Shown: positions 1-7,484 of the stretch, one piece after another
How positions within the stretch are numbered: position 1 is the first letter of the stretch
Layout: the number at the start of each line of letters is the position of its first letter
Assembly (NCBI RefSeq): GCF_051486985.1
Contig: NZ_JAHVDV010000003.1
Coordinates: 1-64,000, forward strand
DNA from: CBFFRJ01 sp051486985
GTDB lineage: Bacteria > Pseudomonadota > Gammaproteobacteria > Enterobacterales > Enterobacteriaceae
DNA: 64,000 nucleotides
Reading direction: 5' to 3'
Made by a program: the position numbers and the translations under genes
The notes under the pieces: generated by a model
What the model was told of the DNA's origin: nothing
The model's database searches: none
What the model saw: the letters and a program-made list of their open reading frames with translations, nothing else

Positions 1-449
1 AGCGATTTTGAATAGCGCCTGCGCTAGCCCTGAAAGGGTGAGCCCCAGGGATGGGGCGAATAATGCCGCGAAGCGGCGATTTTCCTTGCCGGGAGCCCGG
101 GTCGCCAGGGTGGTGGCGGTGAACCACCCTGGCACGTTCACGGGTTCTGACGCTAAAGAGAAGCAAGGAACATAAGGTGAACGGAATGACCACAGGAGCC
201 GCATGTTTCCCCTCACCCTGACCCTCTCCCCAAAGGGGCGAGGGGACTGACCGAGCGGCCTGAGGTCTGTGTGCTTCCACCAAAGCGGCGAGGGAGTCGA
301 TCGAGCGGCCTGAAACCGTTGTGTCTCTCCCAAAGAGGTGTGGGAGCTGATGCAGCGTGCGGTGGCCTGCCTTTCTCCCTCTCCCTCAGGGAGAGGGCAG
401 GGGTGAGGGTGGGGCAGACGGCGCTAAAGCGACAGCGCCCTCAACGGTC
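1..449. other. Gene-free block of hairpin-rich intergenic repeats
   Basis: No credible coding region is present. Positions 36-246 hold one copy of a structured repeat that recurs near 48331-48601. Positions 247-360 contain two imperfect units that share GAGCGGCCTGA followed by a degenerate CTCCC-CAAAG-GGGAG type hairpin. Positions 208-231 (CCCTCACCCT then CCCTCTCCCC) and 384-414 (CCCTCTCCCTCAGGGAGAGGG, then GGGGTGAGGG) are roughly inverted with respect to each other. The block lies at the 3' end of the minus-strand gene at 450-1301 and may continue left of the window. Confidence 0.7.
36..246 (+). repeat. Structured intergenic repeat, copy A
   Basis: This copy matches 48331-48601. Hairpins seen: GCCCC-AGGGAT-GGGGC (42-57), CCGC-GAA-GCGG (66-76), a perfect 10-bp stem CCAGGGTGGT/ACCACCCTGG with loop GGCGGTGA (105-132), then a constant tail containing AAGCAAGGAACATAAGGTG and a final CCCTCTCCCC-AAA-GGGG hairpin. 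Positions 66-132 differ from the other copy at four places, and two of those form a compensatory base pair. I do not recognise the family as ERIC, REP or BIME. Confidence 0.8.
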
Positions 450-1301
450 TTACCACTTCATCTCGCCGGTGTTCACTTTGGCACTCAGCTCCAGTGAACT
501 CTCATCCGCCAGTTGTGGGTACGCCGCTTTCATGGTTTCAATGACCGCCGCCGAACTTTTCTTTTCAGCCAGCGCCTGCTCAAAGGTTTTCAGATAATCA
601 TAGGTAAAGGTAATCGCTGCGTCGCCTGCCAGGCGTTCACCCAGGTAGTGTCCCGGAATCACCTGCTGCGGTTTTAACGCCTGCATCTCACGCAGTACGT
701 TCATCCAGCCCTGGCGGACTTCAGGCGTCTGCGTGTCAGCCGTCCAGACATGCATTCCCGACGCAATGGCCGTCCCGCCCAGAATCGCTTTGTTCGCCGG
801 GATCCAGACATAAGCGGCATAATCACCCGCGTGTTTCAGCTCCAGCGCTTCGCCGTCGACGGTAAAGTGCGTCGTGGTGGCCACCTGTGGAACGATGATT
901 TTGGACGGCGCACCCTCTTTCATCTGCGGACTCCAGAAAGCCAGTTTGGCCTCTTTAGTCGCCTTGATATGGTCGACAACGGCTGATGAGGCCACCACTT
1001 TTGCCTGCGGGAAGGCTTTGACCAGCGGCTCCAGGCCGAAATAGAAATCCGGGTCGCCGGAGGTAATCACAATCTCTTTGAGCGTCCTGCCACGCTTTTT
1101 GATGAGCTTCACCAGTTCCTCGCCATCTTTCACGCTGAACTGCGCATCAAACAACACGGCTTCTTTTGGCCCGGAAACCAGCGTAGAGGAGACCGGGAAA
1201 ATCCCTTTATCTTGTGGGTTGTATACATCCAGTTGCAGCGGTGCGGCAAACGCCGGGGCAGCGGCCAGTGAGAGTATCAGGGCTGCGGATTTTACGTTCA
1301 T
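450..1301 (-). CDS. Secreted metallo-beta-lactamase-fold protein with degenerate metal site
   Basis: The 283-residue protein starts with a signal peptide (cleavage near AFA-APL, residue 19). The rest follows the metallo-beta-lactamase hydrolase layout: SGPKEAVLFDAQF, then LKEIVITSGDPDFYFGLEPL where active members have T-H-x-H-x-D-H-x-x-G, and VIPGHYLG near the C-terminus. The metal-binding histidines of the first motif are replaced (TSGDPDF), so zinc hydrolase activity is doubtful. The start has AAGGAA five bases upstream. It lies 8 bases after the DsbA-like gene, so the two are probably co-transcribed. Substrate and role are unknown. Confidence 0.75.
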   Translation of the reverse strand: MNVKSAALILSLAAAPAFAAPLQLDVYNPQDKGIFPVSSTLVSGPKEAVLFDAQFSVKDGEELVKLIKKRGRTLKEIVITSGDPDFYFGLEPLVKAFPQAKVVASSAVVDHIKATKEAKLAFWSPQMKEGAPSKIIVPQVATTTHFTVDGEALELKHAGDYAAYVWIPANKAILGGTAIASGMHVWTADTQTPEVRQGWMNVLREMQALKPQQVIPGHYLGERLAGDAAITFTYDYLKTFEQALAEKKSSAAVIETMKAAYPQLADESSLELSAKVNTGEMKW

Positions 1302-1309
1302 GGTGTTCC

Positions 1310-1960
1310 TTAACGGCTAAGTGAAGAGAGAAGCGGTTTAACCAGGCCAAAGAAAGCCGCCGGTTGCCCGTAGTAGCGTGAAACAGGCAGGAGTCTGTGC
1401 TGCCCGTCATTATCAATAAATACGGCGGTGGGGAAGCCCTGTCCGCCCGTTTGCGCCATCAACATGCGGGCATGCTGAATGGCAGCCAGCGCTTCATTTT
1501 CCGGGATTTGCCCGAGTGCTGCCCCTGACGCAATAACCTGACTCATCACCCTATTAACCACATCAATGCGGGTGACATCCCGCCCATGTTCATACCACGC
1601 ATGCTGGATGGCGTTCAGAAACACGAGGTCGCTACCGTCAGGCGCAAAACGCTGCACGGCGAGAAGCCCACGGGATGATGGCAGGGAATCCAGCACAATC
1701 TCGCTGTTTGCCAGCAATTGGGTGCGGTAATCGCTGCCAAAAGGCATGCCGGTGAGTGAGGCAATGCGCGCATCATGTTCATGAACGTGCGCGAGCCAGT
1801 TGTCATCGAGCTTTCTGCGCTGGCTGCCGACAAACAGTCCGCCTGGTAAGATGTGCTGTTGCGTGAAGTCCTGCGCCACCCGGTTGAGCAAAGGCAGTGC
1901 GCCGTAGCTCCAGCCGCAAAGCGGGTCGATTATCCAGTAAAGGCCGGGTTGCAATGCCAT
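1310..1960 (-). CDS. DsbA-family thioredoxin-fold protein, single-cysteine active site
   Basis: About 216 residues when started at MALQPG; an ATG 33 bases upstream is also open, and neither has a strong ribosome-binding site. The thioredoxin-fold start YWIIDPLCGWSYG matches predicted disulfide isomerases of the COG3531 type, but the usual CxxC is CGWS, so only one active-site cysteine remains. The cis-proline loop is seen as GFPTAVFID. No signal peptide is visible, so it is probably cytoplasmic. It lies upstream of, and likely in an operon with, the degenerate metallo-beta-lactamase-fold gene, and is divergent from the LysR gene at 2071. Function is not known. Confidence 0.75.
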   Translation of the reverse strand: MALQPGLYWIIDPLCGWSYGALPLLNRVAQDFTQQHILPGGLFVGSQRRKLDDNWLAHVHEHDARIASLTGMPFGSDYRTQLLANSEIVLDSLPSSRGLLAVQRFAPDGSDLVFLNAIQHAWYEHGRDVTRIDVVNRVMSQVIASGAALGQIPENEALAAIQHARMLMAQTGGQGFPTAVFIDNDGQHRLLPVSRYYGQPAAFFGLVKPLLSSLSR

Positions 1961-2023
1961 GATGAAACTCGTTGGGTTGTCAGGAATAACCATTCTACGG
2001 ATTGATGCGTCTGCTACTATTCC

Positions 2024-2052
2024 TGAAACAATTCATGCTGTGTTTCATGAAA
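2024..2052. promoter_or_regulatory. Palindromic operator candidate for the adjacent LysR regulator
   Basis: TGAAACA (2024-2030) and TGTTTCA (2041-2047) form a perfect inverted repeat with a 10-base spacer. The right half overlaps a second palindrome, TTTCATGAAA (2043-2052). The site lies in the short divergent interval between the DsbA-like gene and the LysR gene, a typical place for a LysR-type autoregulatory site. The link to this regulator is inferred from position. Confidence 0.5.
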
Positions 2053-2070
2053 CGATCAAATGGAGTAACA

Positions 2071-2955
2071 ATGGACAGGGTCATGGCGGCACTCACCTAC
2101 AATCGCATCTGCGAGCTGGGTAGCCTGAGTGCGGCGGCGCACTCGCTGGGTATCTCGCGTCCGATGGTCAGCCGCTATCTGGATGAAATGGAAAAGTGGG
2201 CGGGGGCACGGTTACTTCACCGCTCGACGCGCCGACTTACCCTCACCCCTGCCGGGGAGAAAATCCTTGAGAAAACGCGGCAGCTGGCCGTTCTGTCGCA
2301 GGATATCGAAGGCGATGCGACAAGCCAGACACCGTCAGGTACGCTGCGCATCGCCTGCGCGCATTTTACTGCGACGCATCTTCTGGGACCGCTTATCCCG
2401 CCTTTTTTGACGCGCTACCCGGCACTGCGCATTGAAGTGGATATCAATAATCAGCCGGTCAGCCTGGTAGGGGAGCGCATCGATCTGGCGATTCGCATCA
2501 CTAACTCACCTGAGCCTGGGGTGATTGCCCGTCTGCTCGGGGAGTGTCAGTCGGTGCTGTGCGCTTCACCGGCTTATCTTGCGCAGATGGGGACGCCCGT
2601 TACCCTTACGGATCTGGCGCAGCATAATTGTCTGCATTACAGCCGATTTTCAGGGCAATCCTGGTCATTCCGCGATCCGCAAAAGGGCGCGGTCGCGGTG
2701 GCGGTAAGCGGGAATTTCAGCGCCGGGATTTCATCACTGCTTTGCGATATGGCAATGGCAGGCGTGGGACTGGCGATGGTGCCGGAAACAGAAGCGCGGC
2801 CAGGGCTTGAGAGTGGGCGCCTCGTCAGGGTGCTTGCGCAGCTGGAGCCGCAGCCGCTGGGAATTTATGGCCTGTATCAGTCACGTGACCACCAGCATGC
2901 GGCGCTGGGCCTGTTTCTGGATGCCATCAGACAGCACCTTGCGACTCAAACCTGA
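2071..2955 (+). CDS. LysR-family transcriptional regulator
   Basis: The 294-residue form beginning MDRVMAAL is preferred because GGAG lies 9 bases upstream; a longer reading from 2002 has no such site and would run through the palindrome at 2024-2052. The N-terminal winged helix-turn-helix is clear (GSLSAAAHSLGISRPMVSRYLDEME), followed by the periplasmic-binding-like effector domain (GTLRIACAHFTATHLLGPL). It probably controls the divergent DsbA-like/metallo-beta-lactamase-fold pair, but the effector is unknown. Its stop overlaps the 3' end of the convergent LysR gene by 10 bases. Confidence 0.85.
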   Translation: MDRVMAALTYNRICELGSLSAAAHSLGISRPMVSRYLDEMEKWAGARLLHRSTRRLTLTPAGEKILEKTRQLAVLSQDIEGDATSQTPSGTLRIACAHFTATHLLGPLIPPFLTRYPALRIEVDINNQPVSLVGERIDLAIRITNSPEPGVIARLLGECQSVLCASPAYLAQMGTPVTLTDLAQHNCLHYSRFSGQSWSFRDPQKGAVAVAVSGNFSAGISSLLCDMAMAGVGLAMVPETEARPGLESGRLVRVLAQLEPQPLGIYGLYQSRDHQHAALGLFLDAIRQHLATQT

Positions 2956-3875
2956 TTCAGGTGGGCCATCCACTGTCGGTGCTCTTTCTCCAGCGCCTGC
3001 GCGGTAAGGTCGAGAAACGTCCTCACCGCGGCCGGGCGATGTTTACTGCCCGGAACCTGGATTTGCAACGTGCGCTGGCTGAGTGATGAGTTATTAATCG
3101 CGCTGAGGGCCATGCCATCCTGCCTGGCACGCCACAGCACGCTGAAATGACTGCAGACGGTCATGGCATGCGGGGTATGCCGGGTAAAACCATAGAGGGC
3201 GGCAAAATTATTGCTGCTGAATACCGGCTCCAGGAATGTACCTGCCATACGACACGAGAGATCAAACAGCTGGCGCAGGGTGGTGCCCGCCTCCGGTAAT
3301 ATCAGCGGGTAATGATGTAAATCTTCCATCACCACGGCTGATTGCTGCAACAGGGGATGGCTCTCTGCCAGCAACAACAGCACCGGCGCAGGCCAGGCAG
3401 CGATGATTTCCACATCCCGCTCGGGAGCGAGACTGAACTGGAAGGCGACGTCGCAATCGTTGCGCCGAATCCACTCCGCGACCTGCATGGCGGAGCCCAC
3501 CTGCAGATCAAAACTCACGCCCGGTTGCGCCAGCCGAAATTGCGCCAGCAGGCCGGGAAGCAGATCGAAGGCCATACCGTCGGTACAGGCGATTCGCACC
3601 AGCGCTTTGCGCACGGCCGTCAGCCCCTGAATTTCTGCCAGGGCAAACTCCATGTCGCGCATACTTTTACGCACATGGTTAGCCAGAATTTGTCCGGCAT
3701 CGGTCAGCACCATACCGCGCGCATGGCGCTCAAACAGCGTGACGCCCAGCCGGGTTTCGAGCTTCTGTATCTGTCGGCTGATGGCAGAACCGGCCACATA
3801 AAGCTGTTCGCTGGCGGTGCTGAGCGAGCCGGTGGTGGCGACTGCGAAAAAGTAGCGTAGTTCATTGCTCAACAT
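2946..3875 (-). CDS. LysR-family transcriptional regulator next to M20/MHS operon
   Basis: 309 residues with a full LysR layout: helix-turn-helix at residues 18-46 (SLSTASEQLYVAGSAISRQI) and an effector domain from about residue 90. It is divergent from the M20 peptidase/MHS transporter pair, so it is the likely local regulator of that operon. The divergent interval contains a perfect TGTTCT-N5-AGAACA inverted repeat. The inducer is unknown and is presumably linked to the transported or hydrolysed compound. Confidence 0.85.
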   Translation of the reverse strand: MLSNELRYFFAVATTGSLSTASEQLYVAGSAISRQIQKLETRLGVTLFERHARGMVLTDAGQILANHVRKSMRDMEFALAEIQGLTAVRKALVRIACTDGMAFDLLPGLLAQFRLAQPGVSFDLQVGSAMQVAEWIRRNDCDVAFQFSLAPERDVEIIAAWPAPVLLLLAESHPLLQQSAVVMEDLHHYPLILPEAGTTLRQLFDLSCRMAGTFLEPVFSSNNFAALYGFTRHTPHAMTVCSHFSVLWRARQDGMALSAINNSSLSQRTLQIQVPGSKHRPAAVRTFLDLTAQALEKEHRQWMAHLNQV

Positions 3876-3968
3876 AGAGGATTCCTCTGCGATGCCCTGA
3901 AACCGTGCAGTGTACCCTTATCAAAAAGGCAACGCCAAATTGCAATTATTATTATTGTGGCAAAGCTC

Positions 3969-3985
3969 TGTTCTGGTTTAGAACA
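3969..3985. promoter_or_regulatory. Inverted repeat TGTTCT-N5-AGAACA, candidate LysR site
   Basis: A 6-bp perfect inverted repeat with a 5-base spacer lies between the divergent LysR and M20 peptidase genes. A second palindrome, AATTGCAATT, is at 3938-3947. Both sit between the LysR start and the ERIC element. Assignment to the local LysR protein is by position only. Confidence 0.4.
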
Positions 3986-4024
3986 AAAAGACAACAACAG
4001 CTATTTGCGCTACGGCAGCAAATG

Positions 4025-4148
4025 ACCCCTAAATAATTCGAGTGGCGGCAAGGCGGCAACTAAGGGAATCCCGATGAGCTTACATCGGTAAGTGATTCGG
4101 GTGAACGAACGTAGCCAACGCGGCAGCGGCTCGACGTATGACGGGGAG
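4025..4148 (+). repeat. ERIC element upstream of M20 peptidase gene
   Basis: The sequence follows the ERIC consensus over its length: AATTCGAG and AAGGCGGCAA on the left, the central GAGCTTACATcggTAAGTGA palindrome, GTAGCCAACGC, and GTATGACGGGG at the right end. Its length is close to the usual 126 bp. The right end runs into the GGGGAGGA stretch ahead of the downstream start codon, so the element would form most of the 5' leader of that gene. Exact boundaries are uncertain by a few bases. Confidence 0.85.
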
Positions 4149-4163
4149 GACAGGGTAAACAAC

Positions 4164-5588
4164 ATGACAACACAACAGATCGTTGACCAGGCGCTGGCGT
4201 GGTTCGACAGCGGCCATTTTAAAACAACGCTTGCCAGCCGGGTGGCTATCCCCAGCGAAAGCCAGCGTACCGACCGGGATGATCAGCTCAAACGTTATTA
4301 CGACGAAGCCTTCATTCCTGCATTCCATGAGATGGGGTTCACTACAGAGGTTATTGCTAACCCGGTTAATCCGGCCCGGCCCTTCTTACTCGCCAGCCGC
4401 GAAGAAGACTCATCCCTGCCTACCGTGATGTGCTACGGACACGGCGACGTGGTGTTCGGCGACGACGCCCGCTGGGCTGAAGGGCTGTCGCCGTGGACGC
4501 TGGTGGAGCGTGAGGGAAACTGGTACGGACGCGGTACGGCGGACAATAAAGGCCAGCACTCGGTAAACCTTGCCGCGCTCGAACAGGTATTCCATGCGGG
4601 CAACGGACGCTTAGGTTTTAACTGCGTCTGGTTGTGCGAAATGGGCGAAGAGATGAGCTCACCGGGGCTGGCAGCGGTATGCGAGCAGCTTAAAGATCGC
4701 ATCAATGCCGATCTCTTTATCGCCTCCGATGGTCCGCGCCTCAGCGCAGAACGTCCGACGCTGTTCCTCGGCTCGCGTGGCTGCGTCAACTTCCGCCTCA
4801 CCATTGAGGCACGGGCCAAAGATTATCACTCCGGTAACTGGGGCGGGCTGTTAAGCAACCCTGGCACTCAACTGGCGAACGCCATTGCAAGCCTGGTGAA
4901 CAGTCAGGGTGTCATCCAGGTTGCCGCTCTCAGGCCGCCGGCGTTAACCCCGGCACTGAAAGCGATTCTGTCGGACATTACTCCCGCGCGTGGGGAAAAG
5001 GATCCCGCCGCCGACCCGCACTGGGGAGAGCCTGGCCTGTCGGCAGCAGAAAAATTGTTTGGCTGGAACACGCTGGAAGTGCTTTCGTTCCTCACGGGCA
5101 ACCCGGCTCAGCCGATGAACGCCATTCCGGGGCAGGCAACAGCGGTGTGCCAGCTACGCTTTGTGGTTGGCACCGACTGGGAGCAACTGGAACAGGCGGT
5201 TCGTGCTCACCTTGACGCCCAGGGTTTCACGATGGTCACCATCAGTGAGGTGCGCGGCACGCCTGCAACCCGCTTTGATCCCACCGATCCGCTGGTTAAC
5301 TGGACGCTGGATGCGATGGCGGAAACCACCGGTAAAAAACCAGCTCTGTTGCCTAACCTGGGCGGTTCATTGCCTAACGATGTGTTCGCCGGGATTCTGG
5401 GCCTGCCGACGCTCTGGGTGCCGCATTCGTACCCCGCCTGCGGGCAACATGCGCCGGACGAGCATCTGCCGATTGAGATCGCGCGGGAAGGACTGGCTAT
5501 CATGACCCGACTTTTCTGGGACCTGCATGAACGCGGTGCGGAGCTGCTGATAAGCCACCTTGAGCATCAGAAAGGAGGTGCAAAATGA
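4164..5588 (+). CDS. M20-family metallopeptidase/amidohydrolase
   Basis: 474 residues from the ATG at 4164; a longer in-frame start at 4092 would lie inside the ERIC element and is not favoured. Family motifs are visible in order: GHGDVV (metal-binding His and Asp), GRGTADNKGQ (bridging Asp), EMGEE (catalytic Glu and metal Glu), a dimerisation domain from about residue 210, and HAPDEHLP near the C-terminus. It should be a cytoplasmic di-zinc hydrolase that splits an amide or peptide bond. The ATGA overlap with the MHS transporter indicates that the substrate enters through that carrier. The exact substrate cannot be read from the sequence. Confidence 0.85.
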   Translation: MTTQQIVDQALAWFDSGHFKTTLASRVAIPSESQRTDRDDQLKRYYDEAFIPAFHEMGFTTEVIANPVNPARPFLLASREEDSSLPTVMCYGHGDVVFGDDARWAEGLSPWTLVEREGNWYGRGTADNKGQHSVNLAALEQVFHAGNGRLGFNCVWLCEMGEEMSSPGLAAVCEQLKDRINADLFIASDGPRLSAERPTLFLGSRGCVNFRLTIEARAKDYHSGNWGGLLSNPGTQLANAIASLVNSQGVIQVAALRPPALTPALKAILSDITPARGEKDPAADPHWGEPGLSAAEKLFGWNTLEVLSFLTGNPAQPMNAIPGQATAVCQLRFVVGTDWEQLEQAVRAHLDAQGFTMVTISEVRGTPATRFDPTDPLVNWTLDAMAETTGKKPALLPNLGGSLPNDVFAGILGLPTLWVPHSYPACGQHAPDEHLPIEIAREGLAIMTRLFWDLHERGAELLISHLEHQKGGAK

Positions 5589-6859
5589 GTACGCTCGCCC
5601 GTGAAGCAGAGCAGGGCGGCACACGCCCGAGCCTGGCAAAAACGCTTTTTGCGACCTGCATCGGTAATGCTTTAGAGTGGTTCGACATTGCGGTATACGG
5701 CTTCTTTGCCAGCTATATTGCGCAGGTCTTTTTCCCGACCACTAACCCGACCGTTTCGTTACTGCTGGCGTTTGGCAGCTTCGGGATCGCCTTTCTAATT
5801 CGCCCGCTGGGGGCGGTGGTACTAGGTGCGTATGCGGACAAGCACGGACGTAAGGCGTCGCTGCTGCTCTCCATCAACCTGATGATGCTGGGCGGGGCCA
5901 TCATCACCTTTATGCCCGGCTATGCCACCCTCGGCGTGGCGGCACCGCTGCTGATCCTGCTGGCGCGCCTGATTCAGGGCTTTTCGGCAGGGGGAGAGTT
6001 CGGTAGCTCCACGGCGTTTCTGGTGGAACATTTCCCGGAGCGGAAAACCTTTATCGCCAGCTGGCAGTTTGCCACCCAGGGGGCCAGCACGCTGATGGCC
6101 TCGGCCTTTGGCCTGGGGCTGGCGCACTGGCTGACCCCGGAGCAGCTTCTGGACTGGGGCTGGCGTATCCCGTTTGCTTTCGGTTTGCTGATTGGTCCGG
6201 TGGGGCTGTGGATCCGCCGTCACGTCCACGAGCCGACGGCCTATGTGGAAGTTGAAAAACCGCGTCACCCGGTCAGGCTGCTGTTTGGCTCGCAGAAGCG
6301 TTTGATTGCGCTGGCAATAGGGCTGATGGTGGTCTCCACGGCAATTAACTATATGCTGAACTATGTGCCGACCTGGGCGACCAAAACCCTCGGTCTGCCG
6401 GCCTCTTCCGCCTACAGCGCGACGCTGATTGCCGGGATCATCCTCACGGTGGTGACGCCCATTGGCGGCCTGCTCGCGGAGCGTGTCGGACGTGAGCGCC
6501 TGCTCTGGACGGCGCTGGGACTGCTGGCGTTTACGCTGCTGCCGGCCTTCTGGCTGACCAGCCTGAACGTGACGCCGCTGTCGCTGTCGCTGCTGGTAGG
6601 CTGGATGGCGCTGCTGAAGTCGATTTACTTCTCAACCATTCCTTCCGTGATGGCGGATATCTTCCCGGTCTCAACGCGCGCCAGTGGGATGTCCATCAGT
6701 TATAACGTTGCTGTCACGGTGTTTGGTGGTTTCGCACCGTTCATCTGTACGCTGCTTATTAGCGCCACGGGCAGTCAGTTCGCACCGGGCTTCTACCTGA
6801 TGGTCACCGTGTTCCTGAGCGTCGCCGCGCTCTGGCACACGCAAAAGCAACTGCGTTAA
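5585..6859 (+). CDS. MFS transporter, metabolite:H+ symporter (MHS) type
   Basis: 424 residues, about 12 hydrophobic segments, overlapping the M20 peptidase stop by 4 bases (ATGA). The start matches the MHS family (GNALEWFDIAVYG), and the loop 2-3 signature of the major facilitator superfamily reads RPLGAVVLGAYADKHGRK. Known MHS members carry citrate, ketoglutarate, proline/betaine or shikimate with protons. Here the partner hydrolase suggests an amidated or peptide-like carbon source. A 9-bp GC-rich hairpin at 6867-6890 follows the stop. Confidence 0.85.
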   Translation: MSTLAREAEQGGTRPSLAKTLFATCIGNALEWFDIAVYGFFASYIAQVFFPTTNPTVSLLLAFGSFGIAFLIRPLGAVVLGAYADKHGRKASLLLSINLMMLGGAIITFMPGYATLGVAAPLLILLARLIQGFSAGGEFGSSTAFLVEHFPERKTFIASWQFATQGASTLMASAFGLGLAHWLTPEQLLDWGWRIPFAFGLLIGPVGLWIRRHVHEPTAYVEVEKPRHPVRLLFGSQKRLIALAIGLMVVSTAINYMLNYVPTWATKTLGLPASSAYSATLIAGIILTVVTPIGGLLAERVGRERLLWTALGLLAFTLLPAFWLTSLNVTPLSLSLLVGWMALLKSIYFSTIPSVMADIFPVSTRASGMSISYNVAVTVFGGFAPFICTLLISATGSQFAPGFYLMVTVFLSVAALWHTQKQLR

Positions 6860-6866
6860 CCTGCCT

Positions 6867-6890
6867 TCCCCTCTCTGCCCGGAGAGGGGA
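6867..6890. terminator. Hairpin between convergent MHS and secreted-protein genes
   Basis: TCCCCTCTC (6867-6875) pairs perfectly with GAGAGGGGA (6882-6890) around a 6-base loop. It lies between two convergent genes, but there is no clear T-run on either side, so it may be an intergenic repeat hairpin and only a weak terminator. Confidence 0.4.
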
Positions 6891-6891
6891 T

Positions 6892-7350
6892 TTACCCCTG
6901 CGCACCCGGCCTGCGTAAGATCACCTGCGAACTGCCTTCTTCCCTTTCTGCTTCGGCCTCCGCTTGCGCGCTGTTTTTGCTGTTCGCGAGGCTATTTTCG
7001 TAGCGTGGTGGCGTAATGACCGGGTAGAGATAGCTGCCCTGCACCGTACATTGCGCAGGTTCGCTGGCCCCTGCATAAAAGAGATAGTACTGGCCGCTGT
7101 TGGGGAAGAACGTCAGCTCATCGCCATTGCCGAATTCTGTCGCCCAGAACGGCACGCCGCTTTTGGTGTGACTCTGTGTCTTACCGGACGCCACCTGGAA
7201 ATGGTCACCCCACTTCATGGTGATGAGATAATAGTTAAAAAAGGAGACGGTCATCTCCCCGCGTGGCGGGCAGTTAAGCTTGATGGCGTTGTCGGCTTGT
7301 GCCGCTATGGCAGGCAAAGTGAGTAACAGTAAAAACAGGGAGTATTTCAC
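6892..7350 (-). CDS. Small secreted protein of unknown function
   Basis: 152 residues with a clear signal peptide (MKYSLFLLLLTLPAIAAQA, cleavage about residue 19). The mature part has two cysteines (in KLNCPP and AQCTVQ) that could form a disulfide in the periplasm, an aromatic-rich middle (FFPNSGQYYLFYAG), and an acidic Ala/Glu-rich tail. I do not recognise the family. It stands alone between the MHS gene and the HipA remnant, so context gives no function. Confidence 0.6.
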   Translation of the reverse strand: MKYSLFLLLLTLPAIAAQADNAIKLNCPPRGEMTVSFFNYYLITMKWGDHFQVASGKTQSHTKSGVPFWATEFGNGDELTFFPNSGQYYLFYAGASEPAQCTVQGSYLYPVITPPRYENSLANSKNSAQAEAEAEREEGSSQVILRRPGAQG

Positions 7351-7484
7351 GCATCCATTCTCGTGGGCATAACGTCAGGAACGTGGATCCTACGGCGTCT
7401 GCCCGCCGCCTGACCAGCAGCAAGCTGTTACATCTCCACATAAAGTTAATCAAAATATGACGTTAAAGTGATGTAACGGCGCTG

